A stretch of 56,250 nucleotides of DNA from Pseudomonadota bacterium. Its GTDB lineage: Bacteria; Pseudomonadota; Alphaproteobacteria; Rhodospirillales; Magnetospirillaceae. Location: contig JAJZUL010000019.1 in assembly GCA_021848545.1 (NCBI GenBank), positions 1 through 56,250 on the forward strand, written 5' to 3'. The notes beneath the pieces were generated by a model, which did no database searches, had not been told where the DNA came from, and was given only the letters and a program-made list of their open reading frames with translations. Each line of letters opens with the position of its first letter. Position 1 is the first letter of the stretch. Both the position numbers and the translations under genes were made by a program. This document shows, piece by piece, positions 27,089-35,137 of this stretch.

Positions 27089-28479
27089 CCCGCAAAACAA
27101 TCATTTCGGCATGCGCCATCGCGCTGCTGTCAACGACGGTTGTCGCTCCGGCCTCAGCGGCTGAAAAATCCGCCGCCGACCAGAAAAAAGACACCTATCG
27201 GCTTATGGAATTGTTTGCCGATGTCTTCCAGAGGGTGCGCAGCGATTATGTCGACAAGGTCAGTTCCCGCAAACTGATCTATGCCGCCCTGAACGGCATG
27301 CTGTCATCGCTTGACGCCCATTCGGGATATCTCGATCCCAAGGAAGCCCGCGACATGGACATCACCACCCGCGGCGCCTTCGGCGGCCTGGGGATCGAGG
27401 TGACCATGCAAGACGGCTGGATCAAGGTGGTATCGCCGATCGACGACACCCCGGCCTTCCGCGCCGGCATCCAACCGGGCGATCTGATCACCGCGATCAA
27501 CGGCGATTCGGTCCATGGCATGACGCTGTCGCAGGCGGTGGACCGCATGCGCGGACCGCCCAACAGCAAGATCCGCCTGACCATCCACCGCGGTTCGGCG
27601 CCGCCCTTCGACGTCACGCTGACCCGGGCGGTGATCAAGATCAAGACCGTGCGCTCCCACCCGGAAGGCGATGTCGGCTATATCCGCATCACCCAGTTCT
27701 CGGAGAACACCGACGCCGACCTGCGCAGCAACGTCGCCAAGCTGAAAAAGGAAATCGGCAAGAAGCTGATCGGCTACGTCATCGATCTGCGCAACAATCC
27801 CGGCGGACTTCTGGATCAGGCCATCGCCGTATCCGACGATTTCCTCAATCGAGGCGAAATCGTTTCGACCCGGTCGCGCCATCCGGAGGACGATCAGCGT
27901 TTCTTCGCCCATCCCGGCGATATCGCCGATGGCCTGCCCATCGTCGTGCTGATCAATGACGGCACCGCCTCGGCCGCCGAAATCGTTTCGGGCGCGTTGA
28001 AGGACAATCATCGCGCCATCATCATGGGCACCCGGTCCTTCGGCAAAGGATCGGTTCAGACCCTGATGCCGCTGCCCGACAATAACGGCGAAATCCGCCT
28101 GACCACGGCGCTTTATTACACGCCGTCCGGCGCGTCGATCCAGGCGGTGGGCATCAAGCCGAACATCCGGGTCCTGGAATCCCAGGTGACGCCGATCGCC
28201 ATTCCCGACAACGAGCGTCTGGCCGAGGCCCGCCTGTTGCACGCCCTGCCCAATCCCGAGGGCAAGCCCGCCAACATGAAGGACGGGAAGGAGAATCTGA
28301 CCTCGGGCGTGGTTCCGGCCGTCATCGGGCCGAAAGGGGCCGATGGCAAGCCCTTGACGGGGATCGCGGCCCTGGCGGCGATCAAGATGGGCGATCCGGC
28401 CCAGGATTATCAGTTGGCCCGCGCCATCGATTTCCTGCGCGGTCTGGCCGTGTACAAAAAGGACGAGGCGAAGCACTGA
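27085..28479 (+). CDS. ctpA: C-terminal processing peptidase (S41 family)
   Basis: This periplasmic serine protease, with PDZ-gated access, trims cell-wall enzymes and other exported proteins. The 464-residue protein has a signal peptide (IISACAIALLSTTVVAPASA), a PDZ domain (about 90-170) and an S41 domain with the catalytic Ser in DGTASAAEIVSGAL and Lys in RSFGKGSVQTL. Its ATG overlaps the envC stop (ATGA). Control of EnvC-amidase levels by Ctp proteases is known elsewhere, so linkage may be functional. Confidence 0.95.
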   Translation: MTRKTIISACAIALLSTTVVAPASAAEKSAADQKKDTYRLMELFADVFQRVRSDYVDKVSSRKLIYAALNGMLSSLDAHSGYLDPKEARDMDITTRGAFGGLGIEVTMQDGWIKVVSPIDDTPAFRAGIQPGDLITAINGDSVHGMTLSQAVDRMRGPPNSKIRLTIHRGSAPPFDVTLTRAVIKIKTVRSHPEGDVGYIRITQFSENTDADLRSNVAKLKKEIGKKLIGYVIDLRNNPGGLLDQAIAVSDDFLNRGEIVSTRSRHPEDDQRFFAHPGDIADGLPIVVLINDGTASAAEIVSGALKDNHRAIIMGTRSFGKGSVQTLMPLPDNNGEIRLTTALYYTPSGASIQAVGIKPNIRVLESQVTPIAIPDNERLAEARLLHALPNPEGKPANMKDGKENLTSGVVPAVIGPKGADGKPLTGIAALAAIKMGDPAQDYQLARAIDFLRGLAVYKKDEAKH

Positions 28480-28587
28480 CCGGTCCGCGCCGTCGCCGCG
28501 CCGCCCGGCGACGGCCGTCCGGGCTTGCGGGCCCGGCCGATGGGTCACGCGGGCGGGGTCGGTATCGTCGGGTAGCAGGGGGGTACC

Positions 28588-29748
28588 GTGCCCTTTGATG
28601 AAGACGACAGGATCGCGCGGCCCATCGGCGTGGGACGGCCGTCCGGCCGCCTGTTGGGCATGCGCCAGATTCTGACCATCCTTCTTATCCTGGCGCTCGG
28701 CAGCGTGCTGGGAACCGGCGCTTATTTCCTGTCCACCCTCGACCTGGACCAGATCATCGGCCTGATGGACGTTTCCGATCACGGTCCGCGGCTGGTTCTG
28801 CGACTGCCGCCACCATCGCAGCAGGGCGCGACGGGACCGGCCGGCGCGGAGGTCAGGCACGCCCCCGCTCCACCGCCGCCGAAACTGGTGGCGATCCCGG
28901 CCATGCCGCAGGCGGACCTTGGTGAAAAGGCGCCCAGCTATACGGCGTTACCGGCCGTGCCATCGGCCGCGCCCCTGGTCGCGGCCCCGATCAAGGCGGT
29001 CAGCGAAACCACGCCGGCGGGCGTTTTGCCGCAAATCGGTCCCAACGGCCAAATTCCCTGGCGGGTCTATGCCCGTCCCTTCGCCATCAAGCCGAACCGG
29101 AAACTGGTGGCGATCGTGGTCACCGGATTGGGGCTGGACCGCACCGCCACCGAGGCCGCCATTTACCGCCTGCCCGCCGACGTCACCCTGGCCTTCGATC
29201 CTTACAGCCGCGACCTTGTCCACTGGGCCGCCAAGGCGCGCAAGGCCGGCCATGAAATCCTGGTGGATCTGCCCATGTCGGGCGGCGGTGTGCGCGATCC
29301 CGGCGCCCTGGGCTTGCGGACCGACCTGCCGGAGGGGGTCGACAACCGCCGCCTGCGCGCGGTTTTGGCCCGTGTTCCCGGCGCGATCGGGGTGTTGGCG
29401 CCCGAATCCGCCTTCACCGGATCGGCCCAAGGGGCGATGGTGCAGAAAGTGCTGGCGAAACGGGGGCTGATCTATGTGGGCAACGGCGCCCTCGTCCAAG
29501 GCGCGGCGCCGGTGGTGCCGGTCGCCGAAATCGTCGGGCACGATCTGTGGAAGGGCGCCATTGCCGCCCGGCTCGCCAATACCGCCGCTTTGGCTAAAAG
29601 CTATGGCGGCGCCACCGTCGTCGTCCAGCCCTCGCCGATCGCTTTGGACCAGCTGGCCGCCTGGCTGCGCGAGCTTTCGTCCCAGGGGATTACGCCGGCG
29701 CCGGTTTCCGCCCTTGTCGCATCCGGCTCAAAAAAGGAAAAGCCATGA
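28588..29748 (+). CDS. Divergent polysaccharide deacetylase (YibQ/DUF610) family protein
   Basis: The 386-residue protein starts with one membrane helix (ILTILLILALGSVLGTGAYFL) and a proline/alanine-rich linker (about 75-150). A divergent NodB-like fold follows: LVAIVVTGLGLDRTATEAAI, LPADVTLAFDPYS, HEILVDLPMS. The metal triad of true deacetylases is not evident, so catalysis is doubtful. It probably acts in the periplasm near the septal wall; YibQ sits beside EnvC in many genomes. The start is GTG at 28588 after a G-rich sequence. The end overlaps rppH. Confidence 0.85.
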   Translation: MPFDEDDRIARPIGVGRPSGRLLGMRQILTILLILALGSVLGTGAYFLSTLDLDQIIGLMDVSDHGPRLVLRLPPPSQQGATGPAGAEVRHAPAPPPPKLVAIPAMPQADLGEKAPSYTALPAVPSAAPLVAAPIKAVSETTPAGVLPQIGPNGQIPWRVYARPFAIKPNRKLVAIVVTGLGLDRTATEAAIYRLPADVTLAFDPYSRDLVHWAAKARKAGHEILVDLPMSGGGVRDPGALGLRTDLPEGVDNRRLRAVLARVPGAIGVLAPESAFTGSAQGAMVQKVLAKRGLIYVGNGALVQGAAPVVPVAEIVGHDLWKGAIAARLANTAALAKSYGGATVVVQPSPIALDQLAAWLRELSSQGITPAPVSALVASGSKKEKP

Positions 29749-30233
29749 CCGCGCTGCTCCCCTTCGATCAACGCCCCTATCGGCCGGGAGTCGGCATCGT
29801 GTTGTTCAATAGCGTCGGTCAGGCGTTTTTCGGCCGCCGCAGCGACACGACCGAGGCGGCGTGGCAATTCCCCCAGGGCGGCATCGACGAAGGCGAAACG
29901 CCGCTGGACGCCGCCTTGCGCGAAATGAAAGAGGAAATCGGCACCGATCAGGCCGAAATGCTGGCGGAAAGCGCCGATTGGCTGGCATACGACCTGCCGT
30001 CGGATCTCGCCGACATCGCGTGGCGGGGACGGTTTCGCGGTCAGCGCCAGAAATGGTTCGCCTTCCGCTTTCTGGGCCGCGACGGCGATATCGACATCGC
30101 CACCGACCATCCCGAATTTTCCGAATGGCGCTGGCGGAATCTGGCCGACGCGCCGGCCGGCATCGTCGCCTTCAAACGCCCGCTCTACGAACGGGTGGTG
30201 GCGGAGTTCCACCCCCTTATCCGCTCTCTTTGA
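29745..30233 (+). CDS. rppH: RNA pyrophosphohydrolase
   Basis: This Nudix enzyme removes 5' pyrophosphate from mRNA and so starts 5'-end-dependent decay. The 162 residues contain the typical YRPGVGIVLFN start, the WQFPQGGIDEGE segment and the full Nudix box GGIDEGETPLDAALREMKEE. RGQRQKWFAFRF and the late EWRW complete the family pattern. The ATG overlaps the stop of the yibQ-like gene. It ends the block, facing the transglycosylase gene with a 16-base gap. Confidence 0.95.
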   Translation: MTALLPFDQRPYRPGVGIVLFNSVGQAFFGRRSDTTEAAWQFPQGGIDEGETPLDAALREMKEEIGTDQAEMLAESADWLAYDLPSDLADIAWRGRFRGQRQKWFAFRFLGRDGDIDIATDHPEFSEWRWRNLADAPAGIVAFKRPLYERVVAEFHPLIRSL

Positions 30234-30249
30234 TCCGAAAGCGCGATGA

Positions 30250-32319
30250 TCAGCGGGAACTGATATCGTCGCTCAGTCCGGGGCCGCGATAGATCGGCCA
30301 TGCCCCGGCGGCCACCTGGCTCAGCGAGTGCGACGACTGGCCCAGGCGGTGACGGTAAATCCAGTAATTGGTCATCACCCGTTCGATGAAGGTCCGGGTC
30401 TCGCGGTTGGGCAGGGTCTCGATGAACAGCAGCGGATCGTCGATATGGCGGTCCCCGGCCAGCCATTGGGCCAGATTGCCGGGACCGGCATTGTAAGCGG
30501 CCGCCAGAAAAATGAGATTGCGGTTGACCGGCGGCTGATTGAGCAGGGTCTGAAGATAGCGCTGTCCCAGCTCCAGATTGTAACTGGGATCCTCCAGATG
30601 GCGCCGGGCCTGCCAGCCCCCCAGTTCGACCGCCGTTTCCGGCATCAGTTGCATAAGCCCGCCGGCGCCGACCGGGCTGCGCGCGCGGGGATTGAAACCG
30701 GATTCCTGGCGGACGAAGGCGAAGACCAAAGCCCGGTCCAGCTTCCAGCCACCCCGCGGCTTCCATGGCGGAATGGGATAGGACGTCGAGGAATTGACTC
30801 CGCCGAACGACGCGCCGGCCAGACGCGTCGCCAGATCGGTCATGTCGCTGGCCTTGGCCATGGCCAGCATCGCTCCGCGCAACGGACGGCCGGCGTCGCC
30901 ATGGGCCTGGTCGTAGGCTTGGCGCAAATCCTCCTCGGCGGCGTGGCGCCGGCCCAATTGCACCAAAGCCAGGGCGCGCCGCCCGGCGGGAAGACGCATC
31001 AGAAGATCGGCATCGTGGCGGGTGAAGGGAAGGGTCTGTCCCGACAGCAAGGTGTCGTAGCCCAGCACGCGCCGCGCCAGCAGACCGTAAAAGGTCTGTG
31101 AATAGGTGGCGGCGATTTCCAGCCAATGGTCGACCACCGCGGGATGGTGGGACACCAGATTGGCCCGGGCCGCCCAGAAGGCGCCGGCCGCGACCATCCA
31201 GCCGGTGGCCTGATGGGATTGGGCCAGGGCCTCGAAATAACGCCGGGCCGCATCGGGATTGTTCATGCGCCATTCGGCCAGACCGGCGATCCAGTCGCCC
31301 GCAAAGGCCGCGCCGTCCGACGATGCGGCGGCCTCGGACGCATAGCGGGCCGCCTCGGAATTATGGCCGGCGAAGAACAGTGCCCGAGCCATGGCCAGCT
31401 TCATTTCGTCCACATCGCGCTGGCGGATATGGAGGCGGCCGATATCGGCCAGCAGGGCGGCGGCCCGGGTGGTCTCGTCATGCTGCAACATCCAGTGCAG
31501 CCGGGCCTTGATCAGACGGGCGCGGGGCGAACGGTAATAGCGGGGAAAGATGCTGGCTTCCCAATCGGCCCCGTCGACGGGGCCGAAAATGCCGTGCCGG
31601 CGGTACCGGTAGCGATCCGGCGACCGGGGATCTCCGATCCACCCCATTCCGTCCGACTGTGCCAGTTGGGCGATCGCCCCGGCCTGCGGCAGATTGGAGT
31701 AACGGGCCATCCAATGCCGCAGCTCGGTGACGTTGGGCTGATAGTCCGGCGCCAGATAGCGCCGGGCCAGCACCTCGCCCCGCAGCAGGGGATTGCTCAG
31801 TTTGGCGATCAGCCGGCTGGCCGCGCTCCAGCGCCCCTGGTCCTGGTCCCGATAAATTCGCGTGTAAAGCGCCAGGGATTGGGGCGATAGCGGTTTGGGA
31901 AGCGGGACCACCGTGTCCTGACGGGACAGGGTGGTGCGGCTGGGCAGCGGCCGCACGGGACGAACCATGGCGCCCGGCGACACGGCGGCCACGGGTATGG
32001 CGGCGACACGATCGCGGACGGGACGCGGCTGGGGACGAAGATGGGCGACGGCCACCCGATAACGGGCGGGGCGGGGCCGAGGATGCAGACGGGCGGCGAA
32101 AAGGTGACGGGAGGGACGCGGGCGGGGATGGAGACGGGCGGCGAAAAGGTGGGGACGCGGGCGGGGATGAAGATGGGCGGCGGAATAACGCGCGACCCGG
32201 TGGTGTTCAACGCGGCGACGCGCATCCACCCGATGATCCCGTCCCTTGGCGAAGACGAGACCCGGTGCCAAAACCGCCAGCATTACCGCAAAAACCATAA
32301 GAAAAAATGTGTTGCGCAA
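30250..32319 (-). CDS. Soluble lytic murein transglycosylase with His/Arg/Pro repeat region
   Basis: It should cleave peptidoglycan glycan strands to 1,6-anhydromuropeptides in the periplasm. The 689-residue protein has a signal peptide (RNTFFLMVFAVMLAVLAPGLVFA), then an unusual basic repeat (residues about 49-100, HLFAARLHPRPRP units), an alpha-helical Slt70-like superhelix, and a C-terminal catalytic domain with the glutamate in FVRQESGFNPRARS, GGLMQLMPETA and AAYNAGPGNLAQWL. The start is taken as TTG at 32319, preceded by AAGGGGGACAGAGG, because it gives a proper signal peptide; ATG at 32298 is the alternative. Confidence 0.88.
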   Translation of the reverse strand: MRNTFFLMVFAVMLAVLAPGLVFAKGRDHRVDARRRVEHHRVARYSAAHLHPRPRPHLFAARLHPRPRPSRHLFAARLHPRPRPARYRVAVAHLRPQPRPVRDRVAAIPVAAVSPGAMVRPVRPLPSRTTLSRQDTVVPLPKPLSPQSLALYTRIYRDQDQGRWSAASRLIAKLSNPLLRGEVLARRYLAPDYQPNVTELRHWMARYSNLPQAGAIAQLAQSDGMGWIGDPRSPDRYRYRRHGIFGPVDGADWEASIFPRYYRSPRARLIKARLHWMLQHDETTRAAALLADIGRLHIRQRDVDEMKLAMARALFFAGHNSEAARYASEAAASSDGAAFAGDWIAGLAEWRMNNPDAARRYFEALAQSHQATGWMVAAGAFWAARANLVSHHPAVVDHWLEIAATYSQTFYGLLARRVLGYDTLLSGQTLPFTRHDADLLMRLPAGRRALALVQLGRRHAAEEDLRQAYDQAHGDAGRPLRGAMLAMAKASDMTDLATRLAGASFGGVNSSTSYPIPPWKPRGGWKLDRALVFAFVRQESGFNPRARSPVGAGGLMQLMPETAVELGGWQARRHLEDPSYNLELGQRYLQTLLNQPPVNRNLIFLAAAYNAGPGNLAQWLAGDRHIDDPLLFIETLPNRETRTFIERVMTNYWIYRHRLGQSSHSLSQVAAGAWPIYRGPGLSDDISSR
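32020..32175 (-). repeat. Tandem basic repeat coding region in the transglycosylase
   Basis: The minus strand encodes imperfect repeats LHPRPRP-x(1-3)-HLFAAR..., two clear full units plus flanking partial ones (HLHPRPRP, HLRPQPRP). Histidine, arginine and proline dominate. This lies just after the signal peptide and before the conserved superhelix. Confidence 0.85.
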
Positions 32320-32506
32320 CCTCTGTCCCCCTTGCGCACGCGTCAAAAACACACCCCCGTCAAAACCGCTTACCCGTTGGAAAGGAAAACGACAGCGTAT
32401 GAAGTTATAAATGGCCCGACGGGCAGGTGGCAACCCCCCGCGCGCCTGACTCCCTTTCGAACTCTGATAATGCCGCCGTATTTCCGCCCCTTTTGCTCGA
32501 TTCGCC
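32320..32506. other. Gap between the uracil-DNA glycosylase and transglycosylase genes
   Basis: These 187 bases separate two minus-strand genes. The transglycosylase promoter is probably here (see 32404-32433); GAAAAAAC-like AT-rich stretches flank it. No gene is credible. Confidence 0.5.
32404..32433 (-). promoter_or_regulatory. Candidate sigma-70 promoter for the transglycosylase gene
   Basis: On the minus strand TTGCCA (32428-32433), an 18-base spacer and TATAAC (32404-32409) fit the housekeeping pattern. The transcript would begin near 32397, about 78 bases before the TTG start. Confidence 0.5.
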
Positions 32507-33307
32507 CTAATTCGCGCTCGCGCTCATGCCCTCCAGGCGCCGCTTCACGGCCAGCAAGTCGCGCCAGGCGCCCCGCTTGGCTTCGGGCGTGCGCAACAAA
32601 TAGGCGGGATGAAAAGTGGCGATGGCCGGAACCGGGCGCGACATGCCGGGCGATTCGTAGCTGTGCCACTGACCGCGCAGGCGGGTGATGCCCTCGTGCC
32701 GGGCCAGCACCGCCGAAGCCGCCGCGCCCCCCAGCAGAATCAGAAGCTGGGGGTCCACCAGTTCGATATGGCGGACGAGAAACGGCAGACACACCGCCAC
32801 TTCCTCGGCGGTGGGCTTGCGATTGTCCAACGGTCGCCAGGCCACGACATTGGTGATGTAGACGGACGACCGGTCCAGACCGATCGATCCCAGCATACTG
32901 TCGAGCAGTTTGCCGCTTTTGCCGACGAACGGCAGCCCCTGGCGGTCTTCCTGCTGGCCCGGCGCCTCGCCGATCACCATCACCGCGGCTTGCGGGTCGC
33001 CGTCGGCGAACACCGTATTCTGGGCGGCGCGCCGCAGGGACGGCGATTCGAAATCTTCCAACGCCCGGCGCAATTCCGCGAGGGTGGCGCAGCCCGAGGC
33101 GATGTGGGTCGCCGTCCCGGTGATCGGGGTGGATGCGGCCCGCGCCGGTTCCGGCGCCATCGCGGCGGAGAGGGACGGGCGCGGCGCGGGCGGAGCCGAG
33201 GACAGGGCGAAGCGATCCAGCGCGACCTCGCCCACGGTTTCGTCGGCGCCGGCATCGATATACCAGCGCAGCAGGGCGGCGGGGGAAAGGGGGGAGGCGG
33301 ACGTCAT
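32507..33307 (-). CDS. Uracil-DNA glycosylase, family 4/5-like, lacking Fe-S ligands
   Basis: It should remove uracil from DNA. The 266-residue protein has a variable N-terminal tail (1-75), then VMVIGEAPGQQEDRQGLPFVGKSG (motif 1), YITNVVAWRPLDNRKPT, LILLGGAAASAVL and the C-terminal ATFHPAYLLR (motif 2 histidine). Thermophilic family 4 enzymes bind a [4Fe-4S] cluster through four cysteines. Here only two cysteines exist (SGCATL and AVCLPF), so that cluster cannot form in the usual way. The gene is divergent from etfQO. Confidence 0.85.
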   Translation of the reverse strand: MTSASPLSPAALLRWYIDAGADETVGEVALDRFALSSAPPAPRPSLSAAMAPEPARAASTPITGTATHIASGCATLAELRRALEDFESPSLRRAAQNTVFADGDPQAAVMVIGEAPGQQEDRQGLPFVGKSGKLLDSMLGSIGLDRSSVYITNVVAWRPLDNRKPTAEEVAVCLPFLVRHIELVDPQLLILLGGAAASAVLARHEGITRLRGQWHSYESPGMSRPVPAIATFHPAYLLRTPEAKRGAWRDLLAVKRRLEGMSASAN

Positions 33308-33452
33308 GGCGCCATCAAGGTAGCAGCACCGGCGGCGCTGTTGAAGATTTCCCCACCAACCCCATGCTGTGTATTGTCGGCCGGAGCCGGACGGGAGGCG
33401 GTGCCGGCGGGAGCGCCGGCCTCATGGTGGAAATCTGAAGGACAGCCAGGTC
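33308..33452. promoter_or_regulatory. Divergent promoter region, UDG gene and ETF-QO gene
   Basis: These 145 bases lie between divergent starts and must contain both promoters. GAAGGA lies 11 bases upstream of the ETF-QO ATG and may be its ribosome binding site. No clear -35/-10 is seen. Confidence 0.4.
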
Positions 33453-35075
33453 ATGGAACGGGATGTGATGGAATTCGACGTGGTGGTGGTGGGCGCCGGT
33501 CCCTCGGGATTGGCCGCCGCCATCCGTCTGAAGCAACTGGCGGCGGCGGAGGGCGCCGAGCTTTCGGTCTGCGTCCTGGAAAAAGGGTCGGAAGTCGGCG
33601 CCCACATCCTGTCGGGGGCGGTGATCGATCCCCGCGCCCTGGACGAGTTGCTCCCCGACTGGCGCGCCGACGGCGCGCCGCTGGTCACGCCGGCCACCGA
33701 CGACCGGTTTCTGTATCTGACGGAAAAGCGGGCGATCGCCCTGCCCACCCCGCCCGGCATGCGCAATCACGGCGCCTATGTCGCCTCGCTGGGCGCCCTG
33801 TGCCGGTGGCTGGCCGAACGGGCCGAAGCCTTGGGGGTGGAAATCTATCCCGGCTTCGCCGCCGCCGAAATCCTGTATGACGACAAGGGCGCGGTGACCG
33901 GCGTCGCCACCGGCGACATGGGAATCGGCCGCGACGGCCAGCCCACCGCCAATTACGCGCCCGGCGTGGCCCTGGCCGCCCGCCACACCTTGTTCGCTGA
34001 AGGGTGCCGGGGATCGCTGACCCGGCAGGTGATGGCCAAATACGACCTCGGCCGCGATTCCGACCCCCAGACCTACGGTATCGGCATCAAGGAATTGTGG
34101 GACGTCGCTCCCGACCGCCATCGGCCGGGACAGGTGATCCACACGGTGGGCTGGCCGCTCGACCACGCCACTTACGGCGGGTCTTTTCTCTATCATCTGG
34201 AAAACAACCAGGTGGCGGTGGGGCTGGTGGTCGGCCTGGATTACACCAACCCTTATCTGTCCCCTTTCGAGGAATTCCAGCGGTTCAAGACCCATCCGGC
34301 CATCCGCCCGCTGTTCGAGGGCGGGCGCCGCGTCGCCTATGGCGCCCGCGCCCTGTCCGAGGGCGGGTTCCAATCGATTCCCAAGCTGACCTTTCCCGGC
34401 GGCGCGTTGGTGGGCGACGGCGCCGGTTTCCTCGACGTTCCCCGGATCAAGGGCACCCATACGGCGATGAAATCGGGCATGGTGGCGGCGGAGGCGGCGT
34501 TCGACGCCCTGATCAAGGGCTCCGAGACCCGATCCTATCCCCAGCGGCTTCGCCAAACCTGGCTGTGGGAGGATTTGCACCGCGCCCGCAACATCCGGCC
34601 CGGCTTTCATCGCGGCCTGTGGCCGGGGCTGGTTCATGCCGCCATCGACAGTCTGGTGCTGCGCGGCCGGGCGCCGTGGACGCTGAAGAACCATGCCGAC
34701 CATGATCGCCTGAAAAAGGCGTCGGAGAGCAGCCCCATCCCCTATCCCAAACCGGATGGGGTGGTGACCTTCGACCGCTTGTCGTCGGTCTATCTGTCCA
34801 ACGCCCATCACGAGGAAAACCAGCCCAGTCACCTGCGGCTGACCGATGCGGACACGCCCATCACCGTCAATCTGGCATTGTACGATGCGCCGGAGCAGCG
34901 CTATTGTCCTGCGGGCGTCTATGAAATCCTGCGCGACGACGGCGCCGCCCCCCGACTCCAGGTCAATGCCCAGAATTGTATTCACTGCAAGACCTGCGAC
35001 ATCAAGGATCCGACCCAAAACATCACCTGGACGGTGCCGGAGGGCGGCGGCGGTCCATCCTATCCCAATATGTAG
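33453..35075 (+). CDS. Electron transfer flavoprotein-ubiquinone oxidoreductase
   Basis: It takes electrons from ETF (fed by acyl-CoA and other dehydrogenases) and reduces ubiquinone at the inner membrane. The 540-residue protein has the FAD-binding VVVVGAGPSGLAAAIRL, the LEKGSEVGAHILSGAVIDPRAL segment, the GDGAGFLDVPRIKGTHTAMKSG region, and C-terminal [4Fe-4S] ligands in RYCPAGVYE and NCIHCKTCDIKDP. Length matches the family. The ATG at 33453 is chosen; 33468 is possible. The etfAB genes are not in this window. Confidence 0.95.
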   Translation: MERDVMEFDVVVVGAGPSGLAAAIRLKQLAAAEGAELSVCVLEKGSEVGAHILSGAVIDPRALDELLPDWRADGAPLVTPATDDRFLYLTEKRAIALPTPPGMRNHGAYVASLGALCRWLAERAEALGVEIYPGFAAAEILYDDKGAVTGVATGDMGIGRDGQPTANYAPGVALAARHTLFAEGCRGSLTRQVMAKYDLGRDSDPQTYGIGIKELWDVAPDRHRPGQVIHTVGWPLDHATYGGSFLYHLENNQVAVGLVVGLDYTNPYLSPFEEFQRFKTHPAIRPLFEGGRRVAYGARALSEGGFQSIPKLTFPGGALVGDGAGFLDVPRIKGTHTAMKSGMVAAEAAFDALIKGSETRSYPQRLRQTWLWEDLHRARNIRPGFHRGLWPGLVHAAIDSLVLRGRAPWTLKNHADHDRLKKASESSPIPYPKPDGVVTFDRLSSVYLSNAHHEENQPSHLRLTDADTPITVNLALYDAPEQRYCPAGVYEILRDDGAAPRLQVNAQNCIHCKTCDIKDPTQNITWTVPEGGGGPSYPNM

Positions 35076-35137
35076 GATCCGATGGGAAAGCGGCGGGCCC
35101 GACGCGTGTCAGCCCAACACGAGGCGAAGACAAGACC

